The notes beneath the pieces are model-generated. The model saw only the letters and a program-made list of their open reading frames with translations. It was not told where the DNA came from and did no database searches. From Exiguobacterium acetylicum (lineage in GTDB: Bacteria > Bacillota > Bacilli > Exiguobacteriales > Exiguobacteriaceae), in contig NZ_CP082333.1 of NCBI RefSeq assembly GCF_019890935.1, positions 1,762,001 to 1,826,000 on the forward strand: a stretch of DNA of 64,000 nt, read 5' to 3'. The position numbers and the translations under genes were made by a program. Positions within the stretch are counted from its first letter, which is position 1. Every line of letters begins with the position of its first letter. This document shows positions 36,786-44,922 of this stretch, piece after piece.

Positions 36786-37529
36786 ATGACGAAACGACCG
36801 ATTGCCATCGTGACCGGTGCCAGTCAGACACGCGACATCGGAGCTGCGATTTGCCGCCAGCTTGCCTCGTCTGGACATGACCTGGTCTTTACTTATTTTA
36901 AAGCAACAGCGGATTGGGCGGCTAGTTTTACGACCGAACTTGAAAATCAAGGTGCCCGCGTCCTTGCGATCGAACTTGATTTAGGTCAAGCAAATGCCGC
37001 TGATGATTTATTCGATCAGGTAGAAGACTTTGGAACACCAAGTATCCTGATCAATAACGCTGCCCATTCGACGATGACGGATTGGCGAACACTTGATGCA
37101 GCAAGTCTTGATCAACACTATGCCGTCAATCTCCGGGCACCGTTGTTGCTCGCGACACGTTTTACGAAACGATTCGTTGAAGCACACCTAACGTCCGGTC
37201 GTATCATACAACTGACGTCCGGACAGGATCTCGGTCCGATGCCTGACGAGATTGCTTACGCTACGACAAAAGGTGCCTTGTCGACGTTTACGAAGACATA
37301 CGCGGCAGCCGTGGCACCGCTTGGCATCACCGTCAATGCGGTCAATCCGGGTCCGACAGATTCGACCTGGATGGATGAAGCAACACGGACGGCGCTTAAA
37401 CCTAGTTTTCCGTTCGGACGAATCGGTGCGCCGGAAGACGTCGCACGATTGATCCAATTCCTCGTCAGTCCTGACGGTGGCTGGGTGACAGGGCAAGTCA
37501 TCCATTCCGAGGGTGGCTTTGAACGCTGA
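36786..37529 (+). CDS. SDR-family oxidoreductase
   Basis: 247 residues. The nucleotide motif is TGASQTRDIGAAI (10-22), with the RDIG variant of the glycine loop. NNAA replaces NNAG, and the catalytic set is Ser145, Tyr158 and Lys162 (YATTK). Resembles 3-oxoacyl-ACP reductase-like enzymes. Substrate unknown. Ribosome site AAAGGAGCG; a TATACT box lies at 36718-36723. Confidence 0.92.
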   Translation: MTKRPIAIVTGASQTRDIGAAICRQLASSGHDLVFTYFKATADWAASFTTELENQGARVLAIELDLGQANAADDLFDQVEDFGTPSILINNAAHSTMTDWRTLDAASLDQHYAVNLRAPLLLATRFTKRFVEAHLTSGRIIQLTSGQDLGPMPDEIAYATTKGALSTFTKTYAAAVAPLGITVNAVNPGPTDSTWMDEATRTALKPSFPFGRIGAPEDVARLIQFLVSPDGGWVTGQVIHSEGGFER

Positions 37530-37542
37530 ATATGTCGTATGT

Positions 37543-37582
37543 AAAAACATCCCTCTGACGTTAAAATCAGAAGGATGTTTTG
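37543..37582. terminator. Bidirectional terminator
   Basis: Stem AAACATCC..TCTGA / TCAGA.AGGATGTTT between the convergent SDR and Nudix genes. Confidence 0.8.
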
Positions 37583-37584
37583 TG

Positions 37585-38043
37585 TTATCGAAAGACTGGA
37601 CCCGGTTCCGTCAAAAAATCGTTCCAGGCGGTTTGATGCAGTTCACTATAGAGTTTTGGCATTTGGTATCTTTCAAAAAAAGCAACATCGAGTGATTCAT
37701 CGGCATCAATCGTCAATTGTCCCTCATTGATTCGGCAAACGAAAAAATGGACGATCGGTTGGGCGACATCCCCGTTTGGATACATCTCTTCGTATTTCGA
37801 ATAGACACCACTCAAACGTTCGATCCTGACATGAAAACCGGTCTCTTCCAAAATCTCACGCTTTACGGCTTCAACGAGCGACTCTCCTAGTTCCAGTGCC
37901 CCGCCGGGAAAGCCCCATGCTTGTTGCTCCCGCCGTTTTTGAAGAAGAATGCGCCCCTCCTTGTCAAAGACAATCCCACCGGCAAAGTTCAACATCACTT
38001 TTTCCTGACCAACCTTACTGCGAAGAAAACGTATGTAGTCCAT
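37585..38043 (-). CDS. Nudix hydrolase
   Basis: 152 residues with the Nudix box GGALELGESLVEAVKREILE followed by ETG. Preceding strand ILLQKRREQQAWGFPGG and following YPNGDVAQPIVHFFVCRI match the MutT/YtkD-like ADP-ribose group. It overlaps the upstream hydrolase gene by 29 bases, so both are coupled. Substrate unknown. Last gene of a four-gene minus-strand operon. Confidence 0.92.
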   Translation of the reverse strand: MDYIRFLRSKVGQEKVMLNFAGGIVFDKEGRILLQKRREQQAWGFPGGALELGESLVEAVKREILEETGFHVRIERLSGVYSKYEEMYPNGDVAQPIVHFFVCRINEGQLTIDADESLDVAFFERYQMPKLYSELHQTAWNDFLTEPGPVFR

Positions 38044-38740
38044 CTGTCGCTCCTTGAAGTTTGACGTGCTTCAGCCAGGCAATCAGTTGCTCGATCATGG
38101 TATCAGTCACGGTATGATTGACACCTGGAAAAACGTCTAATATGGTCGTTTGCGCCATACCTGCTTGTACAGCGGTTGCGTGATAGAACTGCTGGATCGA
38201 TAGTGGAATGATATCATCGGCATCCCCGTGCAGGAGCAACCGTGGACGCTCATCCATCACACTGATTGGATCGAGCTTCCATGGTACATCTTCCTTTTTG
38301 ATGGCAGGTCGCCCGTCGCGAACGCGGAATTGACGTTCCGCTTCAAGATAGGCACCGCCCCCATTGATCGCAACGAGTGCTTTAATCGGCTGACGCGACA
38401 TAATTCCGTGGGCAATGAACCCACCCATCGAAACGCCGATCGCCATCACGTCTGAAACATGCCAGCCTGAATGTTCGATGATAGCTGCCGCTTCCGTAAT
38501 CGATTGTTCGACGATGGACCAAAAATAGGTCATCGTTATTTCTGGATCAAATGGATGATCAAGCGGATCACGTTGATCATGTCGAAGAAGTTCCGGGATG
38601 AAGACATCGTACCCTTCTTCAGATAATTGTCGCGCAAACTCTAGATAAGAAACAGCCGTTCCGCCCCAACCATGATAAAGCAGAATGGCTCCTATTGGTC
38701 GAGAGGCACGAACACTATGGACATGAAATTCAAGCTTCAT
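38015..38740 (-). CDS. Alpha/beta hydrolase
   Basis: 241 residues. Oxyanion region LLYHGWGGTA, nucleophile elbow GVSMGG (Ser131 or near), Asp in LLLHGDADDIIP and His in FPGVNHTVTD complete the catalytic triad. It resembles YitV/dienelactone-hydrolase-like esterases of Bacillus. Substrate unknown. It overlaps the RDD gene upstream by 11 bases. Confidence 0.92.
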   Translation of the reverse strand: MKLEFHVHSVRASRPIGAILLYHGWGGTAVSYLEFARQLSEEGYDVFIPELLRHDQRDPLDHPFDPEITMTYFWSIVEQSITEAAAIIEHSGWHVSDVMAIGVSMGGFIAHGIMSRQPIKALVAINGGGAYLEAERQFRVRDGRPAIKKEDVPWKLDPISVMDERPRLLLHGDADDIIPLSIQQFYHATAVQAGMAQTTILDVFPGVNHTVTDTMIEQLIAWLKHVKLQGATDGLHTFSSQ

Positions 38741-39143
38741 TTTTTAGCTTCTCCTGGTTCAAGCGGACGATCGTTCTCGCGAAGTCATCTTCCGGTAATC
38801 GTTGTCCGTTCTCAAGAAACGGTTTCCAGTACGGTCGAATCTTAAATAGCGAGACCGTATCACGATAGACTGTTCGGCGGACGATTTGTTTTGTCGTCAA
38901 CGGCAATCCGTTCTCACTTTCAACCTGAATGCCGCAAATCCGACCACCAATCGTTTTTCCGTTCAACAATTTTAATTGCGCGACTTCACCTAGAAAACTG
39001 ATCGTCGGTTGTGTCACGACGGCGTGAACGACTTCTGACTTCACACGTCGCAACACCGTTTTTTCGATGACGAAGGAAAGTCCGAAATAAACAGCTTGGT
39101 TGATGATATACGCACCGATTCGTCGTTTTGTCGTTGAATGCAT
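38730..39143 (-). CDS. RDD-family-like membrane protein, reduced
   Basis: 137 residues. The start KRRIGAYIINQAVYFGLSFV matches the first helix of RDD proteins (RRxxAYxID) with the Asp changed to Asn. KLLNGKTIGGRICGIQVESE matches the later conserved loop, and QIVRRTVYR matches the end. The second and third RDD helices are missing or too polar, so it is a diverged, shortened member. Function unknown. Confidence 0.65.
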   Translation of the reverse strand: MHSTTKRRIGAYIINQAVYFGLSFVIEKTVLRRVKSEVVHAVVTQPTISFLGEVAQLKLLNGKTIGGRICGIQVESENGLPLTTKQIVRRTVYRDTVSLFKIRPYWKPFLENGQRLPEDDFARTIVRLNQEKLKNEA

Positions 39144-39155
39144 AAGTGGTCCTCC

Positions 39156-39323
39156 TTATACGTTGAAATAGACGACAGCGCCAAGTCCACTGACAGCAAT
39201 CAAATAAAAGACGATTGCGAGTCGTTTGTTTGCGGCAGAAATATCCTTTCGGACGAGGATCTTACTATACCGATACGTCAAAAATGCAAACACAAGCAAT
39301 GCCAAAATCAATAATGGTTCCAT
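39156..39323 (-). CDS. Two-helix membrane microprotein (55 residues)
   Basis: ATG 39323 to TAA 39156, 55 residues, with the strong ribosome site AAAAGGAGGTAA six bases before it. An N-terminal hydrophobic segment (MEPLLILALLVFAFLTY) and a C-terminal one (RLAIVFYLIAVSGLGAVVYF) flank a short basic loop (KILVRKDISAANKR). It is 12 bases upstream of the RDD-like gene and is thus the first gene of that operon. No family recognised. Confidence 0.75.
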   Translation of the reverse strand: MEPLLILALLVFAFLTYRYSKILVRKDISAANKRLAIVFYLIAVSGLGAVVYFNV

Positions 39324-39448
39324 TTGATTACCTCCTTTTCTTTTTTATTCTACATCATTTCTAGTTTCGAATTGTTATATTTTACAAGTGAAGTGGTATA
39401 TGCTTGATCCATATGTCATCAATCCAACAATGAAATGAGGTTTACATA

Positions 39449-40372
39449 TTGAACACTACAACAATTTGCTGTCTTGTTGAGTCGAAGACACCTGGTTATC
39501 TTGTTCGGGAACTGCCGCCGCTTGGCATCCATGACGTCCACGTCCGCACTCTAGCCGGTGCCATCAGTATCGGTGCCGAACTTCCGCAATGGCTGGAACA
39601 AGATATGACCGAAACCAGCTATGACTATCCGCTCGAGACAGGATATGAAAATTATGGCGAAGTGCTTGCAGTTGGTGACGCCGTCCAAATCGTCAAGCCC
39701 GGTGATCGGGTTGTCAGCTTCTACGGTCATCAAGATCAGGCGATCGTTCCTGAATCGAAGGTCATCCCGGTTCCTGCTCACGTCTCACCACGTGAAGCCT
39801 TACTACTGATTCTGTCTTGTGACGCGGCAAAAGGCGTTCGTAAGCTGACATTGACATCCGACACAAGTGTCTTAGTTTCTGGAATGGGTACGATCGGTTT
39901 GCTGACAGTGCATTACTTGCGACATTATGTCAATGTTCATCAGATTAATATCCTCGAGCCGCTTACGTCCCGAGCGGAGTTAGCGCGTCAATTAGGTGCA
40001 CGTGTCGTCACATCGGGTTCAAGTATGTATGACGCCGCCATCGAATGTTCCGGACGCCAAGCGGCCTTTGCCGAGCTTCAGTCTGCTGTTCGTCCTCATG
40101 GTGCAATCTGCGTCTTATCGGACGGCAACCGGGAAGCCTTGACGTTGACGCCCGCGTTTCACGCGAAAGAACTTCAGATTATTGCATCGAGTGACGGCTG
40201 GGACTACCGCAAGCATGCAGACTGGCTCTTTTCAGACGATCGTCACGCGACATTGCCCGCATTGTTCGAACACGAGACTTCGTTTTCGGAGCTTGCCAGT
40301 TGCTTCGCTAGCTTAATGAAAACACCAGATCTCCCGATCAAAGTATTCGTTGATTATGAGCAGACGAGCTGA
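39449..40372 (+). CDS. Zinc-type alcohol dehydrogenase-like protein (MDR)
   Basis: 307 residues from TTG 39449, nine bases after ATGAGG. Medium-chain dehydrogenase fold: an N-terminal GroES-like part with GYENYGEVLAVGDAVQIVKP GD-type motif, and a Rossmann part with VSGMGTIGLLTVHYL. It lacks the structural zinc cysteine cluster, and the catalytic zinc ligands are not obvious (GYENYGEV lacks the GHE histidine). About 40 residues shorter than typical. Perhaps a quinone-reductase-like or biosynthetic MDR enzyme; substrate unknown. Confidence 0.82.
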   Translation: MNTTTICCLVESKTPGYLVRELPPLGIHDVHVRTLAGAISIGAELPQWLEQDMTETSYDYPLETGYENYGEVLAVGDAVQIVKPGDRVVSFYGHQDQAIVPESKVIPVPAHVSPREALLLILSCDAAKGVRKLTLTSDTSVLVSGMGTIGLLTVHYLRHYVNVHQINILEPLTSRAELARQLGARVVTSGSSMYDAAIECSGRQAAFAELQSAVRPHGAICVLSDGNREALTLTPAFHAKELQIIASSDGWDYRKHADWLFSDDRHATLPALFEHETSFSELASCFASLMKTPDLPIKVFVDYEQTS

Positions 40373-40950
40373 ACACCATTCGGATCCGTACCTACGAGCG
40401 ATACGTCGGAAAAGACTGCTTCTTGTAAGACGGTCTTCTCCCCACGGACGGTTTGGATTTGTGAAATCGGTCGATCGAACAGTTTCGCTAAATCTGCCTC
40501 TAATCCTTCGCGCGGCGTCGCTAGGATCAGACGCTCGAGTGTCGTTCCATCCGTATCCGCAATCGCATCTTCATGGACTTGCAGTTCAACCCGTAATCCG
40601 TATGGTGTCTGCAAGAACGTCCGCCGCTCGTTCGCTTGAACCGTGAACGATAATGTTTCTGCGCGATCAAGAATCGTTTGCACGTCACCAGGCTGAATCA
40701 AAAATCCGATGTGATCGAAGCGAACCGTTTTTCCGAATCCGATCGTCACATTGACCGCTCCCCGTTTCATTTCAATGATTCGGAATAAAATTTGATCTGC
40801 TCGAAAATCATCCCATGATAGAGGTGGATTAAACGACGAAAATTCTCCGTCCTTTTTCCCAATCCGCTGAGAAACGTGAAACCCGCGTGCCGTATACCAG
40901 GCTTCTGTTTCTTCCAAATGTGGTGTCCAAATATGGTAGTGAAATAGCAT
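40354..40950 (-). CDS. VOC-family protein
   Basis: 198 residues, starting FHYHIWTPHLEETEAWYTAR as in glyoxalase-like proteins, with a second module FDHIGFLIQPGDVQTILDRA and strand PYGLRVELQVHED. The end has VSLVGTDPNGVQLV. It overlaps the convergent dehydrogenase gene by 19 bases and directly follows the DUF5694 gene with no gap. Substrate unknown. Confidence 0.85.
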   Translation of the reverse strand: MLFHYHIWTPHLEETEAWYTARGFHVSQRIGKKDGEFSSFNPPLSWDDFRADQILFRIIEMKRGAVNVTIGFGKTVRFDHIGFLIQPGDVQTILDRAETLSFTVQANERRTFLQTPYGLRVELQVHEDAIADTDGTTLERLILATPREGLEADLAKLFDRPISQIQTVRGEKTVLQEAVFSDVSLVGTDPNGVQLVCS

Positions 40951-41682
40951 TTACATACACTCCTTTTCGTTGTTCCAATCGTTCCACGTCATCACTTCGA
41001 CTTGGTTCGATTCATTCAAATATTGTCGTAATAACGGGAGGTGCCCAGCACCGTACAAACAGACGATTCGTTTGTTCGCCTGAGCGAGGTGCAGTAAACG
41101 ATTTGCAATCTTTTGATTACGGACTCGCCAGTAGCGTTCAACCCAAATCCGCCCGCTCTCCAGTCGTTCGATTTGATCATAGACCTTAGCCGACGCCGCA
41201 ATCGTTTCTTCAGCGTGCAATCGATCGAGCCATTCGGAAAAAGACAACTGCTCCATCGCGTGCTCTAACTGTTCTGTCCGCTTCATCTCAGCAGCGACGA
41301 TCGTCTCAAAGGCTTCCGGATGATGTGAACGGACGATTCCTAAATCCGGTACGCCGGGTACGATTTCGTTCCAATCGACCCCATGGAGATCTGCTACTCC
41401 TGCCATCCGGGCTAAGCGAAAGCCGATTTGTTGTCGTTCATTTTCGGTTAAATCGCTCTCGTGTTGATAGGTTTCATATGTATGTTGCAGGTCACTCATG
41501 CTTTCAGGTGCCGTCTCAAGGGCAACGCCTGTCGGTCGAAATGCATTCAATCGAGCAACGACTTCTTGGATTTCTCGTTGCCTTCTCTCTGACGCGACAT
41601 CAAAAATTGCTGGACGAATCATGTCACCATTGGTCGGGCGATCGAGATGGAACATGCCTAACAGTAAAATCTGAGGTTTCAT
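40951..41682 (-). CDS. DUF5694 / TraB-like domain protein
   Basis: 243 residues. The N-terminal QILLLGMFHLDRP and the C-terminal CLYGAGHLPLLRQYL match the GxxH and GxxGHxx pair of TraB/GumN/DUF5694-type proteins, with the conserved Glu in GVALETAPES. It may be a metalloprotease-like fold; activity unknown. No signal peptide. It abuts the VOC gene, so both are one operon. Confidence 0.82.
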   Translation of the reverse strand: MKPQILLLGMFHLDRPTNGDMIRPAIFDVASERRQREIQEVVARLNAFRPTGVALETAPESMSDLQHTYETYQHESDLTENERQQIGFRLARMAGVADLHGVDWNEIVPGVPDLGIVRSHHPEAFETIVAAEMKRTEQLEHAMEQLSFSEWLDRLHAEETIAASAKVYDQIERLESGRIWVERYWRVRNQKIANRLLHLAQANKRIVCLYGAGHLPLLRQYLNESNQVEVMTWNDWNNEKECM

Positions 41683-41791
41683 CTATCCCCCTCCTTTTCC
41701 TGATTTTACCTTATACTTGGTAAAGGAAGCGACTTTTACTTATCAGGAATTTACGTTATTATTCAACAATTACTCATATAAGGAGGTTCCG

Positions 41792-42145
41792 ATGAAAAAG
41801 ATAATCGTCATTGTGTTCATTGGATTTTTATTCGGATGCAGTCAAACCGGTACAGAGGACGAAGCTAGTCATGCCATGATCGTCATTGTGAATAACAAAG
41901 AGTATAGTGGAACAGAAGCAGATGTGGATGCATTTAAGCAACAAGGAGAAAAAATGAGTACGATATTAAAGAAAACAAAAGCATATGAAATGCCCCAAGC
42001 GAACAGCCAATCGAATCTTTTTTCAGTCGGCTCCACCATCTATTCTGTTAAAGGAACAGAAGATTTTATCATCGTAAAAGACAAAGAAAATAAAAAATGG
42101 CTTTTAAAAAAGGTAAGAGATATTAAAAACAATTTGAATCAATGA
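41792..42145 (+). CDS. Small lipoprotein, unknown
   Basis: 117 residues from ATG 41792 (AAGGAGG upstream). Lipoprotein signal ending FLFGC (Cys15 or so), then a soluble, lysine-rich domain of about 100 residues. Codon use is AT-rich compared with neighbours. No family recognised. The dispersed element begins about 100 bases downstream. Confidence 0.75.
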   Translation: MKKIIVIVFIGFLFGCSQTGTEDEASHAMIVIVNNKEYSGTEADVDAFKQQGEKMSTILKKTKAYEMPQANSQSNLFSVGSTIYSVKGTEDFIIVKDKENKKWLLKKVRDIKNNLNQ

Positions 42146-42487
42146 GGCACTTTAACACTTTTAACGTGGTACCTCTTTAGAAGTACCGACAGCAGAGATG
42201 TTTTGTACTTTTACACGAGGTATGGTGAAAAGTAATTAAAAGGGGCTGACTCAAAAAAGAATGACGCGTCTTTTCACGCCCTTTCCTCAGGCGAGACACA
42301 AGCCAGTTTTCCTGCTTCATTCAAGCAGGAAAGCGGGTCTTGTTCGTCTCTGACAGCGCATAAATGCGCTTGTTCCTGTAGGAGTGGCGTGTGACGCGTC
42401 ATTCTTTTTGTTACGAGATAAGGATGGCAGATCATCATTCTGCCACCCTTATCTTTGTAGAGACTGACTTTTGAGTCAGCCCTTTTT
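42146..42487. other. 342-base convergent gap filled mostly by the dispersed element
   Basis: Between the lipoprotein gene and the convergent PaaK-like gene. The first 95 bases hold no recognised motif beyond a weak GAGGCAC..GTGGTACCTC pairing. The rest is copy B of the dispersed element. Open frames inside it are not credible genes. Confidence 0.8.
42242..42483. repeat. Dispersed intergenic element, copy B
   Basis: About 242 bases bounded by GGGCTGACTCAAAA (42243-42256) and its inverse TTTTGAGTCAGCCC (42469-42482). Inside is a 144-base core (42260-42403) bounded by AATGACGCGTC / GACGCGTCATT, nearly identical to the core of copy A inverted. Next, after TTACGAGATAA, is a hairpin AAGGATGGCAGA / TCTGCCACCCTT (42420-42450). 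No plausible protein. It ends five bases before the stop of the next minus-strand gene. Confidence 0.88.
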
Positions 42488-43840
42488 TTATCCTGTTAAA
42501 CTTGATTTAACGAGTAAAATTTTCCCGCTTTCCTCGGCATCGATATAAGAAACGGCTTGTACATCGAGATGGATATCACGACCGAATAAACGGTACAGCC
42601 GTTCCATCAGAATTCGTTCGTCTGATTGACTGAACCGCTCTGCGTCCGGAACATAGTAGATCGATACGCTATCTGTCGTCATTTGAACATATTGAATACG
42701 CTCGATACTGTTTGGCAAATGTTTGACGAGACTCGACAGTTGCGCTTCAAAAATCTTTTGACCATCCGGTTTTTGGATGAATGCCCGCCCCCTGCCGTCA
42801 ATCGATTCGATGATTGGTCCCGGGTGACCACAGGAACAGGTGCGCTGACTGAGCGTCATACGATCTCCGACCCGGTAGCGAATGAGGGGGGTTCCGTGTG
42901 TATCAAAACTCGTCACAAGAATCTCCCCGTCTGAATCGAGTTCGATGATCCCCATCTCATGGTGCAGATGTTTTTGACCAAACCGGCATTCAGAAACGAT
43001 AGGTGCCCCTTCAGACGATGCATATTGATCAAAGACTGGTCCGTGAAACACTTCTTCGATGACTTGGCGCTCTTCCGCGTCGATCCGTTCTGCCGTCGGG
43101 AAAATCGCAACCGGTTGACACGTCAAGCGGATCCCTTCTCGCTTCGCGAACCGGGCGAGCTCAATCATCGCTGACGGAAGACCATCAATCGTTTCTGGTT
43201 GAAAACGTTCGATGGCTTCAAGATACGCTGCCATCGTCCGTGGGGATAATCGTTTCACCGTGAACAAGAGTTGATTCGCCGCTCGATTCATCCGCCAGTA
43301 GACGTCCACCTGTTGACGCTCGGGTACGAGATCCTGTGCCGTAAAGCTGATTCGTCGCATGCCACGGTAGACACCGTGGGTCGCCTTGAAATAATCCAGA
43401 TGGGCCATGCGAATTTGCATATCCGGTATCGTATATCGTACTTGCAGTGACGTGCCTGTCGTTCCACCCGTTTTCCCTATGATTGGCGCAGCGACATCTG
43501 TTTGAATGTCCTCCATGTGTGTTCGTAATATTTCTTTTGATAGTACAGGAATATGTTTTAGTTCGGATAAGTCCGTTAATGGCAGGCGAATGCCGTGTGA
43601 AGTGAAGAGCTGACGGTAATAGGGACTGTGTTCAGTACAGAAGCGAAGGAAGTCATTTAAACGATCAAGTTGTTCCGCTTTGACGTCGATCGTCGTATGT
43701 TCTCGTTCGAGGAGCATCCGGAACCGTTCTTGATAGACCGGTCCATAACGTTCGCGATGCAATTGATACCCATAGAGGGTTGTGAAGAGGTGCTGGAGAA
43801 ATAGAGGAGAGCGATTGTAGATCTGCTCTTTGATACCCAT
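42488..43840 (-). CDS. PaaK/CapK-type adenylate-forming enzyme, copy 1
   Basis: 450 residues from ATG 43840 (GAAAGGA upstream); the upstream open frame has no ribosome site. It shows the phenylacetate-CoA ligase / CapK pattern: IGKTGGTTGTSLQVRY (ATP loop), FDQYASSEGAPIVSEC, VTSFDTHGTPLIRYRVGDRM, and a Cys pair in RTCSCGHPG. The reaction class is ATP-dependent activation of a carboxylate; substrate unknown. It is a close paralogue of 44923-46272. It is divergent from an AraC-type regulator. Confidence 0.9.
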   Translation of the reverse strand: MGIKEQIYNRSPLFLQHLFTTLYGYQLHRERYGPVYQERFRMLLEREHTTIDVKAEQLDRLNDFLRFCTEHSPYYRQLFTSHGIRLPLTDLSELKHIPVLSKEILRTHMEDIQTDVAAPIIGKTGGTTGTSLQVRYTIPDMQIRMAHLDYFKATHGVYRGMRRISFTAQDLVPERQQVDVYWRMNRAANQLLFTVKRLSPRTMAAYLEAIERFQPETIDGLPSAMIELARFAKREGIRLTCQPVAIFPTAERIDAEERQVIEEVFHGPVFDQYASSEGAPIVSECRFGQKHLHHEMGIIELDSDGEILVTSFDTHGTPLIRYRVGDRMTLSQRTCSCGHPGPIIESIDGRGRAFIQKPDGQKIFEAQLSSLVKHLPNSIERIQYVQMTTDSVSIYYVPDAERFSQSDERILMERLYRLFGRDIHLDVQAVSYIDAEESGKILLVKSSLTG

Positions 43841-44012
43841 GTCATCACGTCCTTTCGCAAGGGAAGTAACGGTTTCGATGTCTCTACAATAGCCTATGTA
43901 CCTGACAGGAATATGACAAAAATAAGGGAACATGCCTCCTGACAAATTGCTATCACCTTGGACAGGTTCAACGATCATCGCTCTACTATACTGAAAACAA
44001 GGAGGTGACAAG

Positions 44013-44867
44013 ATGTGGCTCGAATCGATTCAACGCGTTATTGACTATATCGAAGATCATTTAGAAGACTCGCTCGATCTCAACGTTTTGACAAAAGTCG
44101 CTCAGATGCAGGCTTATCCTTTACAACGGGCGTTTTCGTTACTTGCGATGATGACGTTACCGGAATACATCCGAGGACGACGTCTGACGCTCGCAGCGCA
44201 ACAATTGACACAGACGGACGAAAAAATCATCGATCTCGCCTTACGTTTTGGTTACGAGACGCCGGAAGCTTTCACAAAAGCTTTCAAACGTCAGCATGGT
44301 TGTTCGCCGACGTTGATGCGAAACGAGCGACGTCCGATTCACGCCTATAACCGCCTGAGCATTCAGGTGACCTTGAAGGGACTGGAGCAAATGGATTACC
44401 AACTCATTGAACGACCGGCTTTACTGATTTCAGGATGGCGAAAACATTTCTCGACGCAAGATGGTGCCCAAAAACAGCTGATTCCGTTGTTTTGGAATGA
44501 TGTAAATCATTCTGGTCAAGATGCTACTTTGTTCAAACAAAATGACGGTCAGATTGAAGGTGTGATTGGTGTCTGCTCCAATTTCACCGAAACATCGATG
44601 GATTATTGGATCGCGACGACGACAACAGAAATCCTTCCCGGTCAGGAAACGATGACGATTCCGGCGAGTCTTTGGGCGACGTTTCCGGTCGTTGGTCCAA
44701 TGCCGCATGCCATTCAAGAGATGTGGCAGCGTATCTATCAAGAGTGGCTCCCATCGCATGGATATGATCCTCTCCCTCACGCTGAACTCGAAGTTTATTC
44801 GGCAGGCGACCCATCTGCCGCCGATTATCAATCTGCCATCTGGATTCCGGTGCGCCCGCGCGACTGA
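44013..44867 (+). CDS. AraC-family regulator with GyrI-like ligand domain
   Basis: 284 residues. Two helix-turn-helices at the N-terminus (LEDSLDLNVLTKVAQMQAYP, KIIDLALRFGYETPEAFTKA, FKRQHGCSPTLMRNERRP). The C-terminal GyrI-like effector domain starts near residue 125 (MDYQLIERPALLISG) and includes MTIPASLWATFPVVGPMP. Rob/BmrR-type proteins with this layout sense small hydrophobic molecules. It lies between the two adenylate-forming genes and probably controls at least the divergent one. Confidence 0.92.
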   Translation: MWLESIQRVIDYIEDHLEDSLDLNVLTKVAQMQAYPLQRAFSLLAMMTLPEYIRGRRLTLAAQQLTQTDEKIIDLALRFGYETPEAFTKAFKRQHGCSPTLMRNERRPIHAYNRLSIQVTLKGLEQMDYQLIERPALLISGWRKHFSTQDGAQKQLIPLFWNDVNHSGQDATLFKQNDGQIEGVIGVCSNFTETSMDYWIATTTTEILPGQETMTIPASLWATFPVVGPMPHAIQEMWQRIYQEWLPSHGYDPLPHAELEVYSAGDPSAADYQSAIWIPVRPRD

Positions 44868-44878
44868 TGGTTTCAAGA

Positions 44879-44922
44879 CACACGAAAAAGCGAGATCATC
44901 AGTGATCTCGCTTTTTCGTGTG
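44879..44922. terminator. Bidirectional terminator
   Basis: Stem of about 19 bases with a TCAG loop: ACACGAAAAAGCGAGATCA and its inverse. It ends both the AraC gene and the second PaaK-like gene. Confidence 0.92.
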
